A stretch of DNA of 64,000 bases from NCBI RefSeq assembly GCF_001428625.1, contig NZ_LMIE01000029.1, forward strand, positions 38,125 to 102,124. The letters run 5' to 3'. The notes under the pieces were generated by a model. That model did not search any database, was not told the origin of the DNA, and saw only the letters and a program-made list of their open reading frames with translations. Every line of letters begins with the position of its first letter. The first letter of the stretch is position 1. Origin of the DNA: Hydrogenophaga sp. Root209 (GTDB lineage Bacteria > Pseudomonadota > Gammaproteobacteria > Burkholderiales > Burkholderiaceae_C). Both the position numbers and the translations under genes were made by a program. Positions 20,509 to 30,033 of this stretch are shown here, in pieces.

Positions 20509-22251
20509 TCAGGCCCGCAAGGACGCCCGCGCCTCTTCCTGCAAACGCAACACCCGCCGCTGCACCTTGCCCGTGGTGGTCATGGGAAGCGAGTCGATGA
20601 ACTCGATCTCTTTCGGGTATTCATAAGGCGCGAGTTTGCCCTTCACATGCGCCTGCAGTTGCTTCACCAGTTCATCGCCCGCCACATGGCCGGGCGCCAG
20701 CACCACATAGGCCTTGACCACCGCGCCGCGCTCGGCATCGGGTTTGGGCACCACCGCCGCATTGGCCACCGCCGGGTGCTTCACGAGGCAGTTCTCGATC
20801 TCGCTCGGCCCGATGCGGTAACCCGCGGCCTTGAACACATCGTCGGCACGGCCCTGATACCAGAGGTACCCATCGGCGTCGCGCGTGGCCATGTCGCCCG
20901 TGCGGCACCAGCTGTTGGACATGTCACCGGTGTACTTGGCCCGGGTCGACGCCTCGTTCTTCCAGTAGCCCAGGAAAAAGATCGGGTCGGGGTCGCCATG
21001 CACGTCGAGCCGGTGCACCGCCACATCGCCCGGCACGCCCACCGGGCACTCGTTGCCCTCTTCGTCGATCACCGCCACGCGGTGACCGGGGTAGCCCTTG
21101 CCCATGCTGCCCGGCCTGGCTGGGTAGAGGCGCGCGCAGTTGCCGACGATGTAATTGATCTCGGTCTGACCGAACATCTCGTTCACGGTCACGCCGAGCT
21201 GGTCGCGGCAGTACGCAAACACCGCGTCGCCCACCGCCTCGCCTGCGCTCATGAGGCCTTCCAGCTTGAAGCGATAGTGCTTCTTCGGCGTGGGAATGGC
21301 CTTCATCATGGCCTTGAGCGCGGTGGGAAACAGAAAGCTGTGCGTGACACCGTGGCGCTCGATCAACTCGAACGCGGTCTGCGGACCAAAGCGTCCGTTG
21401 AACGCGACGATGGGCCGGCCGAAATACAGCGTGGGCAGCAGCGCGTCCATGAGGCCTCCGGTCCAGGCCCAGTCGGCTGGCGACCAGAACACCGCCGTGG
21501 AAGGCGCCGAGGCATTGAACGGGTCGAAGCCGAACCAGTTCTGGCTGCACACGAAACCGGTGAGGTTGCCGATGAGTGCCCGGTGGGGGATCAACGCGCC
21601 CTTGGGATTGCCGGTGGTGCCGCTGGTGTAGATGAGCACGGCGGCCTCGTCGGCCAGCGTGTTGACCGGTGTGAACTCCGCCGGCTCCTGCGCCAGCAGC
21701 TCGGTCCAGTCGAGATCGGCGCGCATGCCTTCGGGCGTGCCGTCACCGTCCACCCCGATCACGCAGCGCAGCAGCGGGCAGTCGTCACGCACACCCAGGA
21801 GCGCGGGCATGGAGGGCTGGTCGCAAATGGCCACGACCGCTTCGCTGTCCTGCAACCGGAACTCCAGCGCCTCGGGCCCAAACAGCTGCGACAACGGCAT
21901 GCCCACCGCGCCCATTTGCAGCACCGCCATGTAAGCCACTGCGGTCTCGAAACGCTGCGGCAGCACGATGGCCACGCGGTCACCGCGCTGCACGCCCATC
22001 GCGACCAGTGCGTTGGACAATCGGTTCGCCTGGTCAAGCAGCTCGGCGTAGCTGTGGCGCCGATCTTTCTGCTGGGGCGCGCACGCGGTCACGGCCGTGT
22101 CGCTGGACCGCTTGGGGTCCAGCGCCCAGCGCCGCATGCACATCTGCGCCATGTTGAAGTGTTCGGGCACCGCCCAGCCAAAGCGGCTGTGCAGCGCGTC
22201 GTACAGGTCGATGGGGGTGCTTGTCTTGTCTCTGGCTTGACTCGGGCGCAT
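20509..22251 (-). CDS. Acyl-CoA synthetase (AMP-forming, AcsA-like)
   Basis: A 580-residue ANL-superfamily enzyme that activates a carboxylate as acyl-AMP and then acyl-CoA. The P-loop-like motif is IYTSGTTGNPKG (about 209-220). Others are the core motif MFGQTEINYIVGN, the hinge-region YLWYQGRADDVFKAAGYRIGPSEIE, and the C-terminal Lys in TTTGKVQRRVLR. The length and FGQTEINYIVGNC suggest the acetate/medium-chain AcsA-like group, but the acid cannot be told from sequence. It is divergent from an alpha/beta hydrolase, with only 23 bases between start codons. Confidence 0.9.
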   Translation of the reverse strand: MRPSQARDKTSTPIDLYDALHSRFGWAVPEHFNMAQMCMRRWALDPKRSSDTAVTACAPQQKDRRHSYAELLDQANRLSNALVAMGVQRGDRVAIVLPQRFETAVAYMAVLQMGAVGMPLSQLFGPEALEFRLQDSEAVVAICDQPSMPALLGVRDDCPLLRCVIGVDGDGTPEGMRADLDWTELLAQEPAEFTPVNTLADEAAVLIYTSGTTGNPKGALIPHRALIGNLTGFVCSQNWFGFDPFNASAPSTAVFWSPADWAWTGGLMDALLPTLYFGRPIVAFNGRFGPQTAFELIERHGVTHSFLFPTALKAMMKAIPTPKKHYRFKLEGLMSAGEAVGDAVFAYCRDQLGVTVNEMFGQTEINYIVGNCARLYPARPGSMGKGYPGHRVAVIDEEGNECPVGVPGDVAVHRLDVHGDPDPIFFLGYWKNEASTRAKYTGDMSNSWCRTGDMATRDADGYLWYQGRADDVFKAAGYRIGPSEIENCLVKHPAVANAAVVPKPDAERGAVVKAYVVLAPGHVAGDELVKQLQAHVKGKLAPYEYPKEIEFIDSLPMTTTGKVQRRVLRLQEEARASLRA

Positions 22252-22274
22252 GGTGTGTCTCGGTCTCGTTCTCT

Positions 22275-23204
22275 ATGATCCGACGAATGTACCAAGCACT
22301 GAGAGCCTCACGCAGCGAATTCGTCCCGGTCCGCAATCTGAACTACCACGTGCGCACATGGGGTCAGCGCAGCGATACCGTGGCGCCATTGGTGCTGGTA
22401 CATGGCTGGATGGATGTGGCGGCTTCGTGGCAGTTTGTGGTGGACGCGCTGCAGACCGAGCGCTGGATCATCGCGCCCGACTGGCGCGGCTTCGGCCACA
22501 CCCGGCTCGAAGGACCGGCAGTCGACAGCTACTGGTTCCCCGACTACATGGCCGATCTCGACGCCCTGCTCGATCACTACGTCGGCGAGCGCCAGGTCGA
22601 TCTGGTGGGCCACAGCATGGGCGGCAACATTGCCATGATGTACGCGGGCGTTCGGCCCCACCGCATCGAGCACCTGGTGAACCTGGAAGGCTTCGGCATG
22701 CCCGAGACGAGGCCCGCGCAGGCGCCCGGCCGCTATGCGCAGTGGATGGATGAGATCAAGAGCGTTCAACGTGGCGGCAAGGCGCTCAAGAGCTACCCCG
22801 ACGCCGAGGGCGTGGCGCGTCGACTCATGAAAACCAACCCGAGACTGGTGCAAGACAAGGCCGACTGGTTGGCCCAACAATGGGCGGCGCCCAACGCACA
22901 GGGCGAGTGGGAGATTCTGGGCGACGCGGCGCACAAGGTGACCAGCGCCCACCTGTACCGCCTGGACGAAGCGCTGGAGATCTACCGGCGCATCAGCGCG
23001 CCGGTGTTGTCGGTCACCGCCAGTGACGACAGCCTGGGGCAGTGGTGGAAGGGCACCTTCACTTTGGCCCAGTACCTGGAACGCGTTCGTGCCGTGCCGC
23101 GGCTGGAAAGCGCCGTGGTGCAGGAGGCGGGCCACATGATGCACCACGACCAGCCCGCAGAACTGGCGCGTTTGATCGAAGCGTTCCTGAACAGCGCGCC
23201 CTGA
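22275..23204 (+). CDS. Alpha/beta hydrolase
   Basis: 309 residues from ATG 22275; ATG 22287 is an equally plausible start. The alpha/beta-hydrolase features are the oxyanion LVHGWMD (41-47), the nucleophile elbow GHSMGGN with Ser114, and a C-terminal catalytic His in QEAGHMMHHDQ. These enzymes hydrolyse esters, thioesters or epoxides. It is divergent from the acyl-CoA synthetase, which may indicate a shared acyl substrate; this is inference. No signal peptide is visible, so it is cytoplasmic. Confidence 0.85.
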   Translation: MIRRMYQALRASRSEFVPVRNLNYHVRTWGQRSDTVAPLVLVHGWMDVAASWQFVVDALQTERWIIAPDWRGFGHTRLEGPAVDSYWFPDYMADLDALLDHYVGERQVDLVGHSMGGNIAMMYAGVRPHRIEHLVNLEGFGMPETRPAQAPGRYAQWMDEIKSVQRGGKALKSYPDAEGVARRLMKTNPRLVQDKADWLAQQWAAPNAQGEWEILGDAAHKVTSAHLYRLDEALEIYRRISAPVLSVTASDDSLGQWWKGTFTLAQYLERVRAVPRLESAVVQEAGHMMHHDQPAELARLIEAFLNSAP

Positions 23205-23278
23205 CCGGTCCGCGCGTGTGCGGGTTGTTGCAACCGGTTTACCTTGCGTTCAAGGGGTGGCGGGCATACTCGCGCGTT

Positions 23279-23818
23279 ATGAGATTTTTCCTACGCGCAC
23301 TTTTCAGGCCCGCCGCGGTTGCCACGCTTGGCCTTCTCATGGGCGCACCGGCCATGGCGGGTGACTCGTTTCTCTGCCCGGGCTACGACCAGCCGCCAAG
23401 CGCCGATTCGGACGCTGCGCGCTACGAGGCCTTCTTTTCGCCCTACACCCACCACTGGACGCCGAACAGCGAACACCAGCAGGTGTATGCGATCAGCGTG
23501 AGCCGCCTGCTGCCCGAAAACCGCTATTGCGGCTTCAGCCTGTTCAACAACTCGTTCGGCCAACCATCGGCCTACGCCTTCGTGGGCAAGAGCTGGCCCG
23601 GCTTCTGGCAGGCGCAGCCACAGCTCTATGTGTCGGTCAGCGCCGGCATCATCTACGGCTACGTGGGCCAATACAAGAACAAGGTACCTTTGAACGTGGG
23701 CGGCTTCGCGCCCGTGATCGTTCCCGCCCTCGGCTACCGCCTGTCACCCAAGAGCACGCTTGAGATCCAGTTGCTGGGCACCGCTGCGGTCATGTTCGGT
23801 ACCACCTGGCGCTTTTGA
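23279..23818 (+). CDS. PagP-like outer-membrane beta-barrel protein
   Basis: 179 residues with a signal peptide ending near AMA-GDS (residue 27-28). The mature part alternates polar and aromatic residues, contains HHWTPNSEHQQVYAIS, GFSLFNNSFGQPSAYAFVGKSW and PLNVGGFAPVIVPALGYR, and ends in TTWRF. The terminal Phe is typical of outer-membrane barrels. The order of these blocks resembles the lipid A palmitoyltransferase PagP (a His-Trp near the N-terminus, a GFSL strand, a final aromatic). The match is distant, so enzymatic activity is not certain. Similar proteins are sometimes labelled as glycerol-3-phosphate transporters without support. Confidence 0.65.
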   Translation: MRFFLRALFRPAAVATLGLLMGAPAMAGDSFLCPGYDQPPSADSDAARYEAFFSPYTHHWTPNSEHQQVYAISVSRLLPENRYCGFSLFNNSFGQPSAYAFVGKSWPGFWQAQPQLYVSVSAGIIYGYVGQYKNKVPLNVGGFAPVIVPALGYRLSPKSTLEIQLLGTAAVMFGTTWRF

Positions 23819-23888
23819 GCGGCACGGCCGCTGGTGGCGGCATGGCGTGAGAAAATCGCGGTTTTGACATTGACCGCAGGAACACCCC

Positions 23889-24993
23889 ATGGAAGCCGAA
23901 CGCAGCAACGCCATCCGATCACAGCTCGAAGACCTGACCACACGCGTGGTCGAGCTCCGGAGGTATCTTTGACTACGATGCCAAAGCATCGAAGCTGAAG
24001 GAAGTCGAGTCGGCACTGGAAGACCCCACGGTCTGGAACGACCCCAAACGCGCCCAGGACCTGGGACGCGAGAAAAAATCCCTCGAAGATGTGGTGCTGG
24101 TGCTCGATCGCCTCACCGGTGAGTTGACGGACAACACAGAGCTGTTCGAGATGTCGAGCGAAGACGGCGACGATGCCGGCCTGATCACCATCGAAGGCGA
24201 AGCCGCCAAGGTCGCGGCCGAGGTGGAAAAGCTCGAATTCCGCCGCATGTTCAGCAACCCGTCCGATCCGCTCAACTGTTTCCTGGACATCCAGGCCGGC
24301 GCCGGCGGCACCGAGGCTTGCGACTGGGCCAGCATGCTGTTGCGCCAATACCTGCGCTACGCCGAGCGCAAGGGCTTCAAGACCATCATCGAAGACGAAA
24401 CCGAGGGCGACACCGCCGGCATCAAGAGCGCCACCATCAAGATCGAGGGCGACTACGCCTTTGGCCTGCTGCGCACCGAAACCGGTGTGCACCGACTGGT
24501 GCGCAAAAGCCCGTTCGACTCTTCGGGTGGACGCCACACCTCGTTCGCGTCGGTGTTCGTGTACCCCGAGATCGACGACTCGATCGAGATCAACATCAAC
24601 CCGGCCGATGTGCGCACCGACACCTACCGCGCCTCCGGCGCGGGTGGTCAGCACATCAACAAGACCGACTCGGCCGTGCGCCTCACGCACATCCCCACCG
24701 GCATCGTGGTGCAGTGCCAGGACGGCCGCAGCCAGCACGGCAACCGTGACGTGGCGTGGAAGCGCCTGCGCTCCAAGCTGTACGACTTCGAACTGCGCAA
24801 GCAGCAGGAAGAACAGCAGAAGCTTGAAGACACCAAGACCGATGTGGGCTGGGGTCACCAGATCCGCTCGTACGTGCTGGACAACAGCCGCATCAAGGAC
24901 TTGCGCACCAACGTCGAGATCTCCGCCACGCAGAAAGTGCTGGACGGCGATCTCGATCCCTTCATCGAAGCATCACTGAAGCAAGGCGTTTGA
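23889..24993 (+). CDS. prfB: Peptide chain release factor 2 (programmed +1 frameshift)
   Basis: RF2 recognises UGA and UAA and releases the finished protein. The first frame starts at ATG 23889 and reaches a TGA at 23970-23972 after 27 codons. Reading resumes in the +1 frame at GAC 23971, giving 367 residues. The site reads AGG TAT CTT TGA C with an upstream GGAGG-like stimulator, the classical autoregulatory signal. The SPF codon-recognition motif is at 207-209 and GGQ at 252-254, almost the same positions as E. coli RF2. It is 2 bases upstream of pepN, so the two are probably co-transcribed. Confidence 0.97.
23959..23973 (+). promoter_or_regulatory. RF2 autoregulatory +1 frameshift site
   Basis: The string GGAGGTATCTTTGAC combines a Shine-Dalgarno-like stimulator, the slippery CTT codon and an in-frame TGA. 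When RF2 is scarce the ribosome slips from CTT to TTT and reads GAC. This is the conserved bacterial prfB feedback element. Confidence 0.96.
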
Positions 24994-24995
24994 TC

Positions 24996-27704
24996 ATGAG
25001 CTCACTGCGCGAAGGCCCCACCACCGTGGTTCGCCGCGAAGACTACGCCGCCCCGGCCTACTGGATCGACACGGTTGACCTGTGCTTCGACCTGGACCCG
25101 GCCAAGACGCGCGTGCTCAACAAGATGCGCCTGCGCCGCAACCCGGACGTGCCGGCGCAAGCCTTGCGGCTCGACGGTGAAGACCTGAACCTCGCGCGCG
25201 TGCTGGTCAACGGCGCGGGCTGCTCGTTCAAGATGGACGGCCAGCAACTGGTGCTGGAGAGCCTGCCCGAAGGCACGGAGCCCTTCGATCTGGAAATCTT
25301 CACCACCTGCACTCCCGAGAAGAACACCCAGCTCATGGGCCTCTACGTGAGCCAGGGCACCTTCTTCACGCAGTGTGAGGCCGAGGGCTTTCGCCGCATC
25401 ACGTATTTCCTGGACCGCCCGGACGTGATGGCCAGCTACACCGTGACGCTGCGCGCCGACAAGGCCAAGTACCCGGTGCTGCTGTCCAACGGCAACCTGG
25501 TGGAAGAAGGCATGCTGCAAGGACCTGGCAATGAGGGCCGTCACTTCGCCAAGTGGGTGGACCCGCACAAGAAGCCCTGCTATCTGTTCGCGCTGGTTGC
25601 CGGCCAGTTGGTGGCGCGTGAGCAGCGCATCACCTCGCGCAGCGGCGGCAAGCACCTGCTGCAGGTGTATGTGCGCCCGGGCGACATGGACAAGACCGAG
25701 CACGCGATGAACTCGCTGATCGCCAGCGTGGCCTGGGACGAGGCCCGCTTCGGCTTGCCGCTCGATCTGGAGCGCTTCATGATCGTGGCCACCGCCGACT
25801 TCAACATGGGCGCGATGGAGAACAAGGGCCTCAACATCTTCAACACCAAGTACGTGCTGGCCAACAGCGCCACCGCGACCGACACCGACTTCTCCAACAT
25901 CGAATCGGTCGTGGGCCACGAGTACTTTCACAACTGGACCGGCAACCGCGTCACCTGCCGCGACTGGTTCCAGCTCTCGCTCAAGGAAGGCCTCACCGTC
26001 TTCCGCGACCAGGAATTCAGCATGGACCTGTGCGCCGAGCCCTCGGCGCGCGCGGTCAAGCGCATTGAAGACGTGCGCGTGTTGCGCACCGCGCAGTTCC
26101 CCGAAGATGCCGGCCCCATGGCGCACCCGGTGCGGCCCGACAGCTACGTGGAGATCAACAACTTCTACACCGTCACCGTGTATGAAAAAGGCGCCGAGGT
26201 CGTGCGCATGATGCAGACCCTGGTGGGGCGCAACGGCTTCGCCCAGGGCATGAAGCTCTACTTCGAACGGCACGATGGCCAGGCCGTCACCTGCGACGAC
26301 TTCGCGCAATCGGTGGCCGATGCCAACCCGCACAGCGACCTCGCCCGTCTGCTGCCTCAGTTCAAGCGCTGGTACAGCCAGGCCGGCACGCCGCGCTTGC
26401 GCGCCGAGGGCCTGTATGACGCCGCCGCCCGCAGCTACACGCTCACCCTCACCCAGAGCTGCGCGCCCACGCCCGGTCAAAACGCCAAAGAGCCGTTCGT
26501 GATTCCGGTCTCGCTCGGGCTGTTGAGCGCCGACGGTGCTGAACTGCCGCTGCAACTCGCCCACTGGGCGCAGCCCGAAGCCGGCAGCCGCACCTTTGTG
26601 TTGACGCAAGCCAGCGAGAGCTTCACCTTTGTGAACCTGGACAGCGAGCCCGTGCCCTCGCTGCTGCGCGGCTTCTCGGCGCCCGTGGTGCTCGACTGCC
26701 ACTACACCGACGCGCAGCTGCTCACCTTACTCGCGTCCGACCCCGACCCGTTCAACCGCTGGGAAGCCGCGCAACGCCTGGCCCTGCGCCGCGCGCTCAT
26801 GGCCATCCTGAGCGATGACCCGGTGCCCGAATCGCCGCTGGACACCGCCTACCTCGGCGCCATGCGCGACGTGTTGCGCCACCCCACGCTGGACGCCGCG
26901 TTCAAGGAGCTCGTACTCACCCTCCCCAGCGAGACCTACATCGCCGAGCAGTTGGGCGAAGTGGACCCGCAGCGCGTGCACGCCGTGCGCGAAGCCATGC
27001 GCCTGCAACTCGCGAAGGCCCTGCAGGCCGACTGGGCCTGGGCATTCGAGGCGCACAAAGACAACGGCGCCTACCGCCCCGACCCGGTGAGCACCGGCCG
27101 CCGCGCGTTGGCCGGCATGGCACTGAGCATGCTGTGCCTGGACGCACGCACCAGCGGCGATGTGGTGTGGCCCGGTCGCGCCTACCAGCGCTTCAAGGAC
27201 GCCGGCAACATGACCGACCGCTTCAACGCCTTGTCGGCCCTGGTGGTGAGCGACCACGCCCTGGCGCGCGATGCCCTCGCCCGCTTCCACAGCATGTTCC
27301 AGAACGAAGACCTGGTGCTCGACAAGTGGTTTGCCCTGCAGGCCGGCGCGCCCGACCGCGGTGGCAACGTGCTGCCCGCGGTGCGCCAACTCATGAAGCA
27401 CGCCGACTTCCACCTCAAGAACCCCAACCGCGCGCGCAGTGTGATCTTCAGCTACTGCAGCGCCAACCCCGGCGCGTTCCACCGCGCGGACGCGGCGGGC
27501 TACCTGTACTGGAGCGAGCGCGTCGTCGAACTCGACACCTTCAACCCGCAAGTGGCCGCCCGCCTGGCGCGCGCGCTCGACCGCTGGAAGAAACTCGCCG
27601 AGCCCTACCGCAGCGCCGCGCGCGAAGCCATCGCCCGCGTGGCCGCAAAGACCGACCTGAGCAACGATGTGCGCGAAGTCGTGACGCGCTCGCTCGCCGA
27701 TTGA
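24996..27704 (+). CDS. pepN: Aminopeptidase N (M1 family)
   Basis: Zinc aminopeptidase of 902 residues that trims N-terminal residues from peptides in the cytoplasm. The substrate exopeptidase motif GAMEN is at 272-276. The zinc site HEYFH is at 308-312 with the distant Glu at 331. The long C-terminal part matches the helical PepN domain. The start ATG 24996 overlaps no prfB codon; a TTG two codons earlier is less likely. Together with prfB it forms an unrelated but adjacent pair. Confidence 0.96.
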   Translation: MSSLREGPTTVVRREDYAAPAYWIDTVDLCFDLDPAKTRVLNKMRLRRNPDVPAQALRLDGEDLNLARVLVNGAGCSFKMDGQQLVLESLPEGTEPFDLEIFTTCTPEKNTQLMGLYVSQGTFFTQCEAEGFRRITYFLDRPDVMASYTVTLRADKAKYPVLLSNGNLVEEGMLQGPGNEGRHFAKWVDPHKKPCYLFALVAGQLVAREQRITSRSGGKHLLQVYVRPGDMDKTEHAMNSLIASVAWDEARFGLPLDLERFMIVATADFNMGAMENKGLNIFNTKYVLANSATATDTDFSNIESVVGHEYFHNWTGNRVTCRDWFQLSLKEGLTVFRDQEFSMDLCAEPSARAVKRIEDVRVLRTAQFPEDAGPMAHPVRPDSYVEINNFYTVTVYEKGAEVVRMMQTLVGRNGFAQGMKLYFERHDGQAVTCDDFAQSVADANPHSDLARLLPQFKRWYSQAGTPRLRAEGLYDAAARSYTLTLTQSCAPTPGQNAKEPFVIPVSLGLLSADGAELPLQLAHWAQPEAGSRTFVLTQASESFTFVNLDSEPVPSLLRGFSAPVVLDCHYTDAQLLTLLASDPDPFNRWEAAQRLALRRALMAILSDDPVPESPLDTAYLGAMRDVLRHPTLDAAFKELVLTLPSETYIAEQLGEVDPQRVHAVREAMRLQLAKALQADWAWAFEAHKDNGAYRPDPVSTGRRALAGMALSMLCLDARTSGDVVWPGRAYQRFKDAGNMTDRFNALSALVVSDHALARDALARFHSMFQNEDLVLDKWFALQAGAPDRGGNVLPAVRQLMKHADFHLKNPNRARSVIFSYCSANPGAFHRADAAGYLYWSERVVELDTFNPQVAARLARALDRWKKLAEPYRSAAREAIARVAAKTDLSNDVREVVTRSLAD

Positions 27705-27729
27705 ATTTCCTCCGTCCACGCCACCCATA

Positions 27730-27753
27730 CCGTTCGGGCTGAGCCTGTCGAAG
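27730..27753. repeat. Single half-copy of the CCGTTCGGGCTGAGCCTGTCGAAG repeat
   Basis: A 24-base string between pepN and fbp. The same motif occurs twice in inverted form at 47298-47371. It is a dispersed intergenic repeat; no function is visible. Confidence 0.75.
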
Positions 27754-27772
27754 CCTTTACCAGACCTTCCTC

Positions 27773-28783
27773 ATGAGCAACAAACGCATCTCCCTCACCC
27801 GCTACCTCGTCGAACAACAGCGTGTTCACGGGCACATTCCTTCCCAATTGCGCCTGTTGCTTGAAGTGGTGGCACGCGCCTGCAAGAGCATCAGCCAGGC
27901 CGTCAACAAAGGTGACCTGGGCGGCGTGCTCGGCGCGGCCACCACCGAGAACGTGCAGGGCGAGATGCAGAAGCAGCTCGACATCATTGCCAACGAAGTG
28001 CTGATCGAAGCCAACGAATGGGGTGGCCACCTCGCGGCCATGGCCAGCGAAGAAATGGAAGGCATTTATGTCGTGCCCAACCGCTACCCGCAGGGTGAAT
28101 ACCTGCTCCTGTTCGATCCGCTCGATGGTTCCTCCAACATCGATGTGAACGTCAGTATCGGCACCATCTTCAGCGTGCTCAGAATGCCCGAGGACGACCG
28201 GGGCGTGGACGAAGGCGACTTCCTGCAGGCGGGGCACCGGCAAGTGGCCGCCGGCTACTGCGTCTACGGCCCGCAGACCACGCTGGTGCTCACCGTCGGC
28301 GACGGCGTGGCCATGTTCACGCTCGACCGCGAGCAAGGCTCGTTCGTGCTCACCAAAGAAGACGTGCAGATCCCGCCCGACACGAAAGAATTTGCCATCA
28401 ACATGAGCAACATGCGCCACTGGGACGCCCCGGTGAAGCGCTACGTGGACGAATGCCTGGCCGGCAAGGAAGGGCCCCGCGGCAAAGACTTCAACATGCG
28501 CTGGGTCGCCAGCATGGTGGCCGACGTGCACCGCATCCTCACGCGCGGCGGCATCTTCATGTACCCCTGGGACAAGCGCGAACCCGAGAAGCCCGGCAAG
28601 CTGCGCCTGATGTACGAAGCCAACCCCATGGGCTGGCTGGTCGAGCAGGCAGGCGGCGCCGCCACCAACGGCAAACAACGCATTCTGGACATCCAGCCCG
28701 GCAAACTGCACGAACGCGTGAGCGTGATCCTGGGCTCGAAGAACGAGGTCGAGCGCGTGACCAGCTACCACACCGGGCTATAA
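27773..28783 (+). CDS. fbp: Class 1 fructose-1,6-bisphosphatase (first copy)
   Basis: Removes the 1-phosphate of fructose 1,6-bisphosphate for gluconeogenesis or the Calvin cycle. The 336-residue enzyme has the metal/substrate motif [11 protein letters not shown] (about 113-123), a [14 protein letters not shown] helix and the [17 protein letters not shown] region. A second fructose bisphosphatase lies inside the cbb operon at 50426-51517. This copy is outside it, next to tRNA-Thr, and is more likely the housekeeping gluconeogenic enzyme. Its stop codon is 11 bases before the tRNA. Confidence 0.96.
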   Translation: MSNKRISLTRYLVEQQRVHGHIPSQLRLLLEVVARACKSISQAVNKGDLGGVLGAATTENVQGEMQKQLDIIANEVLIEANEWGGHLAAMASEEMEGIYVVPNRYPQGEYLLLFDPLDGSSNIDVNVSIGTIFSVLRMPEDDRGVDEGDFLQAGHRQVAAGYCVYGPQTTLVLTVGDGVAMFTLDREQGSFVLTKEDVQIPPDTKEFAINMSNMRHWDAPVKRYVDECLAGKEGPRGKDFNMRWVASMVADVHRILTRGGIFMYPWDKREPEKPGKLRLMYEANPMGWLVEQAGGAATNGKQRILDIQPGKLHERVSVILGSKNEVERVTSYHTGL

Positions 28784-28794
28784 TCGCGGGCGTT

Positions 28795-28870
28795 GCCGGT
28801 GTAGCTCAGTCGGTAGAGCAGCTCATTCGTAATGAGAAGGTCGGGTGTTCGATTCATCTCTCCGGCACCA
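28795..28870 (+). tRNA. tRNA-Thr (anticodon CGT)
   Basis: A 76-nt cloverleaf runs from GCCGGTG to CTCCGGC-A-CCA with encoded CCA. The anticodon loop is TTCGTAA, giving CGT. The T-loop is TTCGATT. The acceptor stem has a U6-U67 mismatch and the anticodon stem a G27-A43 mismatch. A terminator follows 6 bases later. Confidence 0.95.
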
Positions 28871-28876
28871 CTATAT

Positions 28877-28910
28877 AAAAGCCCCTGACTGTCATGGTCA
28901 GGGGCTTTTT
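28877..28910 (+). terminator. Rho-independent terminator after tRNA-Thr
   Basis: AAAAGCCCCTGAC pairs with GTCAGGGGCTTTT around a 7-nt loop, followed by T. It ends the fbp/tRNA-Thr transcript, and its A-run allows it also to end the convergent minus-strand gene at 28990-30033. Confidence 0.92.
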
Positions 28911-28989
28911 CTATGTAGTTGGCGCGTAACTCCGCTTAGATGGTGCTCGAAACCATCCGTCTCGGTTGGTGTCGTCCGAGGAGTAGCTT

Positions 28990-30033
28990 TCAACGCCAAA
29001 GGATTTTGTGGGCGAGAAGCTGTGCAGAGCGAGCGAATCCAGCGGGCGGCTCAGACGCTCGACCATGAGCGATATCGTCCCGAGCCTTTTTCAACTCCAA
29101 GAAGTGCGAGACGTCAGACTCAGTCAAGTCCGTCCAAACGCACGCCGCACACCAGACAAATCGGTCAAACAAGTTTGTGAGCGCCTCCATCTTGGTCTGC
29201 AACATACTGGAAGTGACCGCCGACGCCGAAGGGACTGCCGAGGTAAGTGAGGTCACATGCAGGCGATGATCGATTCGCGCGAACACTGCATGCGTATGAA
29301 TTTCCAGGGCGAGGAAGAAGTTCAAAAATCGCTTTAACTCGTCGACCTCACCAAGCCCCAGTGAGAAGAATTTTGCAGATTTCGGGTTCATCTGCGAGGC
29401 TTTTAAGGTGACGTCGGTCAATGCATTTCTCAAGGCATCTTCATCGAAAGGACGGGACACATACGCCTCTGCCTTCCCCTCAAAACGGATGTCATGCAAG
29501 TGCGTGCCATCCACGCATCGCCCGGATGAACCTCGTTCGAGCTTTTTAAGCGCGACAAATAGATCTGGCTTGTTGAGCGCACATGTCATGGCGGTGAGGA
29601 TTGGGGGAATCACACGTTGCTCCAACGCGCGCATTGCCGCCCTCGCCTCGGGAAAGCTGTCATATGTAGTCAGGCTGCCATCTTCGTGGCGTTGCATACG
29701 GCCTGCAGTGCAATCAAAAAAATCCGATGGTCCAACGCCGATCAATACAAATGGGCCCTTCGACTTCACGCGATCGAGCCACTCACTTTCTGACTCACAA
29801 AAATCACCATCCTCAATTGCACGGCATCCCGCATTCACGCTCTTTGAAATCGCAATGCGATAGTCAGCTCCGGCAACCCTCGCCATCAACGCTTGGCAAA
29901 ATTCATCTGGGACAACTAAGCCGCGTGCCTCGTACGCAGTAACACTCAAAAAACTTGCCGACAACTGGCCAGGCGCAATCACCTCGCGAAATCCCATTCT
30001 TTCAAGGGCGTAGTTAGAAAACGTCCAAGTCAT
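28990..30033 (-). CDS. Orphan protein with C-terminal HEPN-like motif
   Basis: 347 residues from the ATG at 30033, which has a good GGAGG 6 bases upstream. I recognise no characterised family over the whole length. The first 140 residues are an alpha/beta-looking domain. The segment from about 225 on is helical (DELKRFLNFFLALEIHTHAVF) and ends with ELKKARDDIAHGRA, where Arg318 and His323 make an RX4H motif as in HEPN RNases. HEPN proteins often act in defence, toxin or RNA-processing systems. There is no obvious partner gene. Its codon choice is less GC-rich than neighbours, it lies next to tRNA-Thr, and both facts fit a horizontally acquired gene. Confidence 0.55.
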   Translation of the reverse strand: MTWTFSNYALERMGFREVIAPGQLSASFLSVTAYEARGLVVPDEFCQALMARVAGADYRIAISKSVNAGCRAIEDGDFCESESEWLDRVKSKGPFVLIGVGPSDFFDCTAGRMQRHEDGSLTTYDSFPEARAAMRALEQRVIPPILTAMTCALNKPDLFVALKKLERGSSGRCVDGTHLHDIRFEGKAEAYVSRPFDEDALRNALTDVTLKASQMNPKSAKFFSLGLGEVDELKRFLNFFLALEIHTHAVFARIDHRLHVTSLTSAVPSASAVTSSMLQTKMEALTNLFDRFVWCAACVWTDLTESDVSHFLELKKARDDIAHGRASEPPAGFARSAQLLAHKILWR

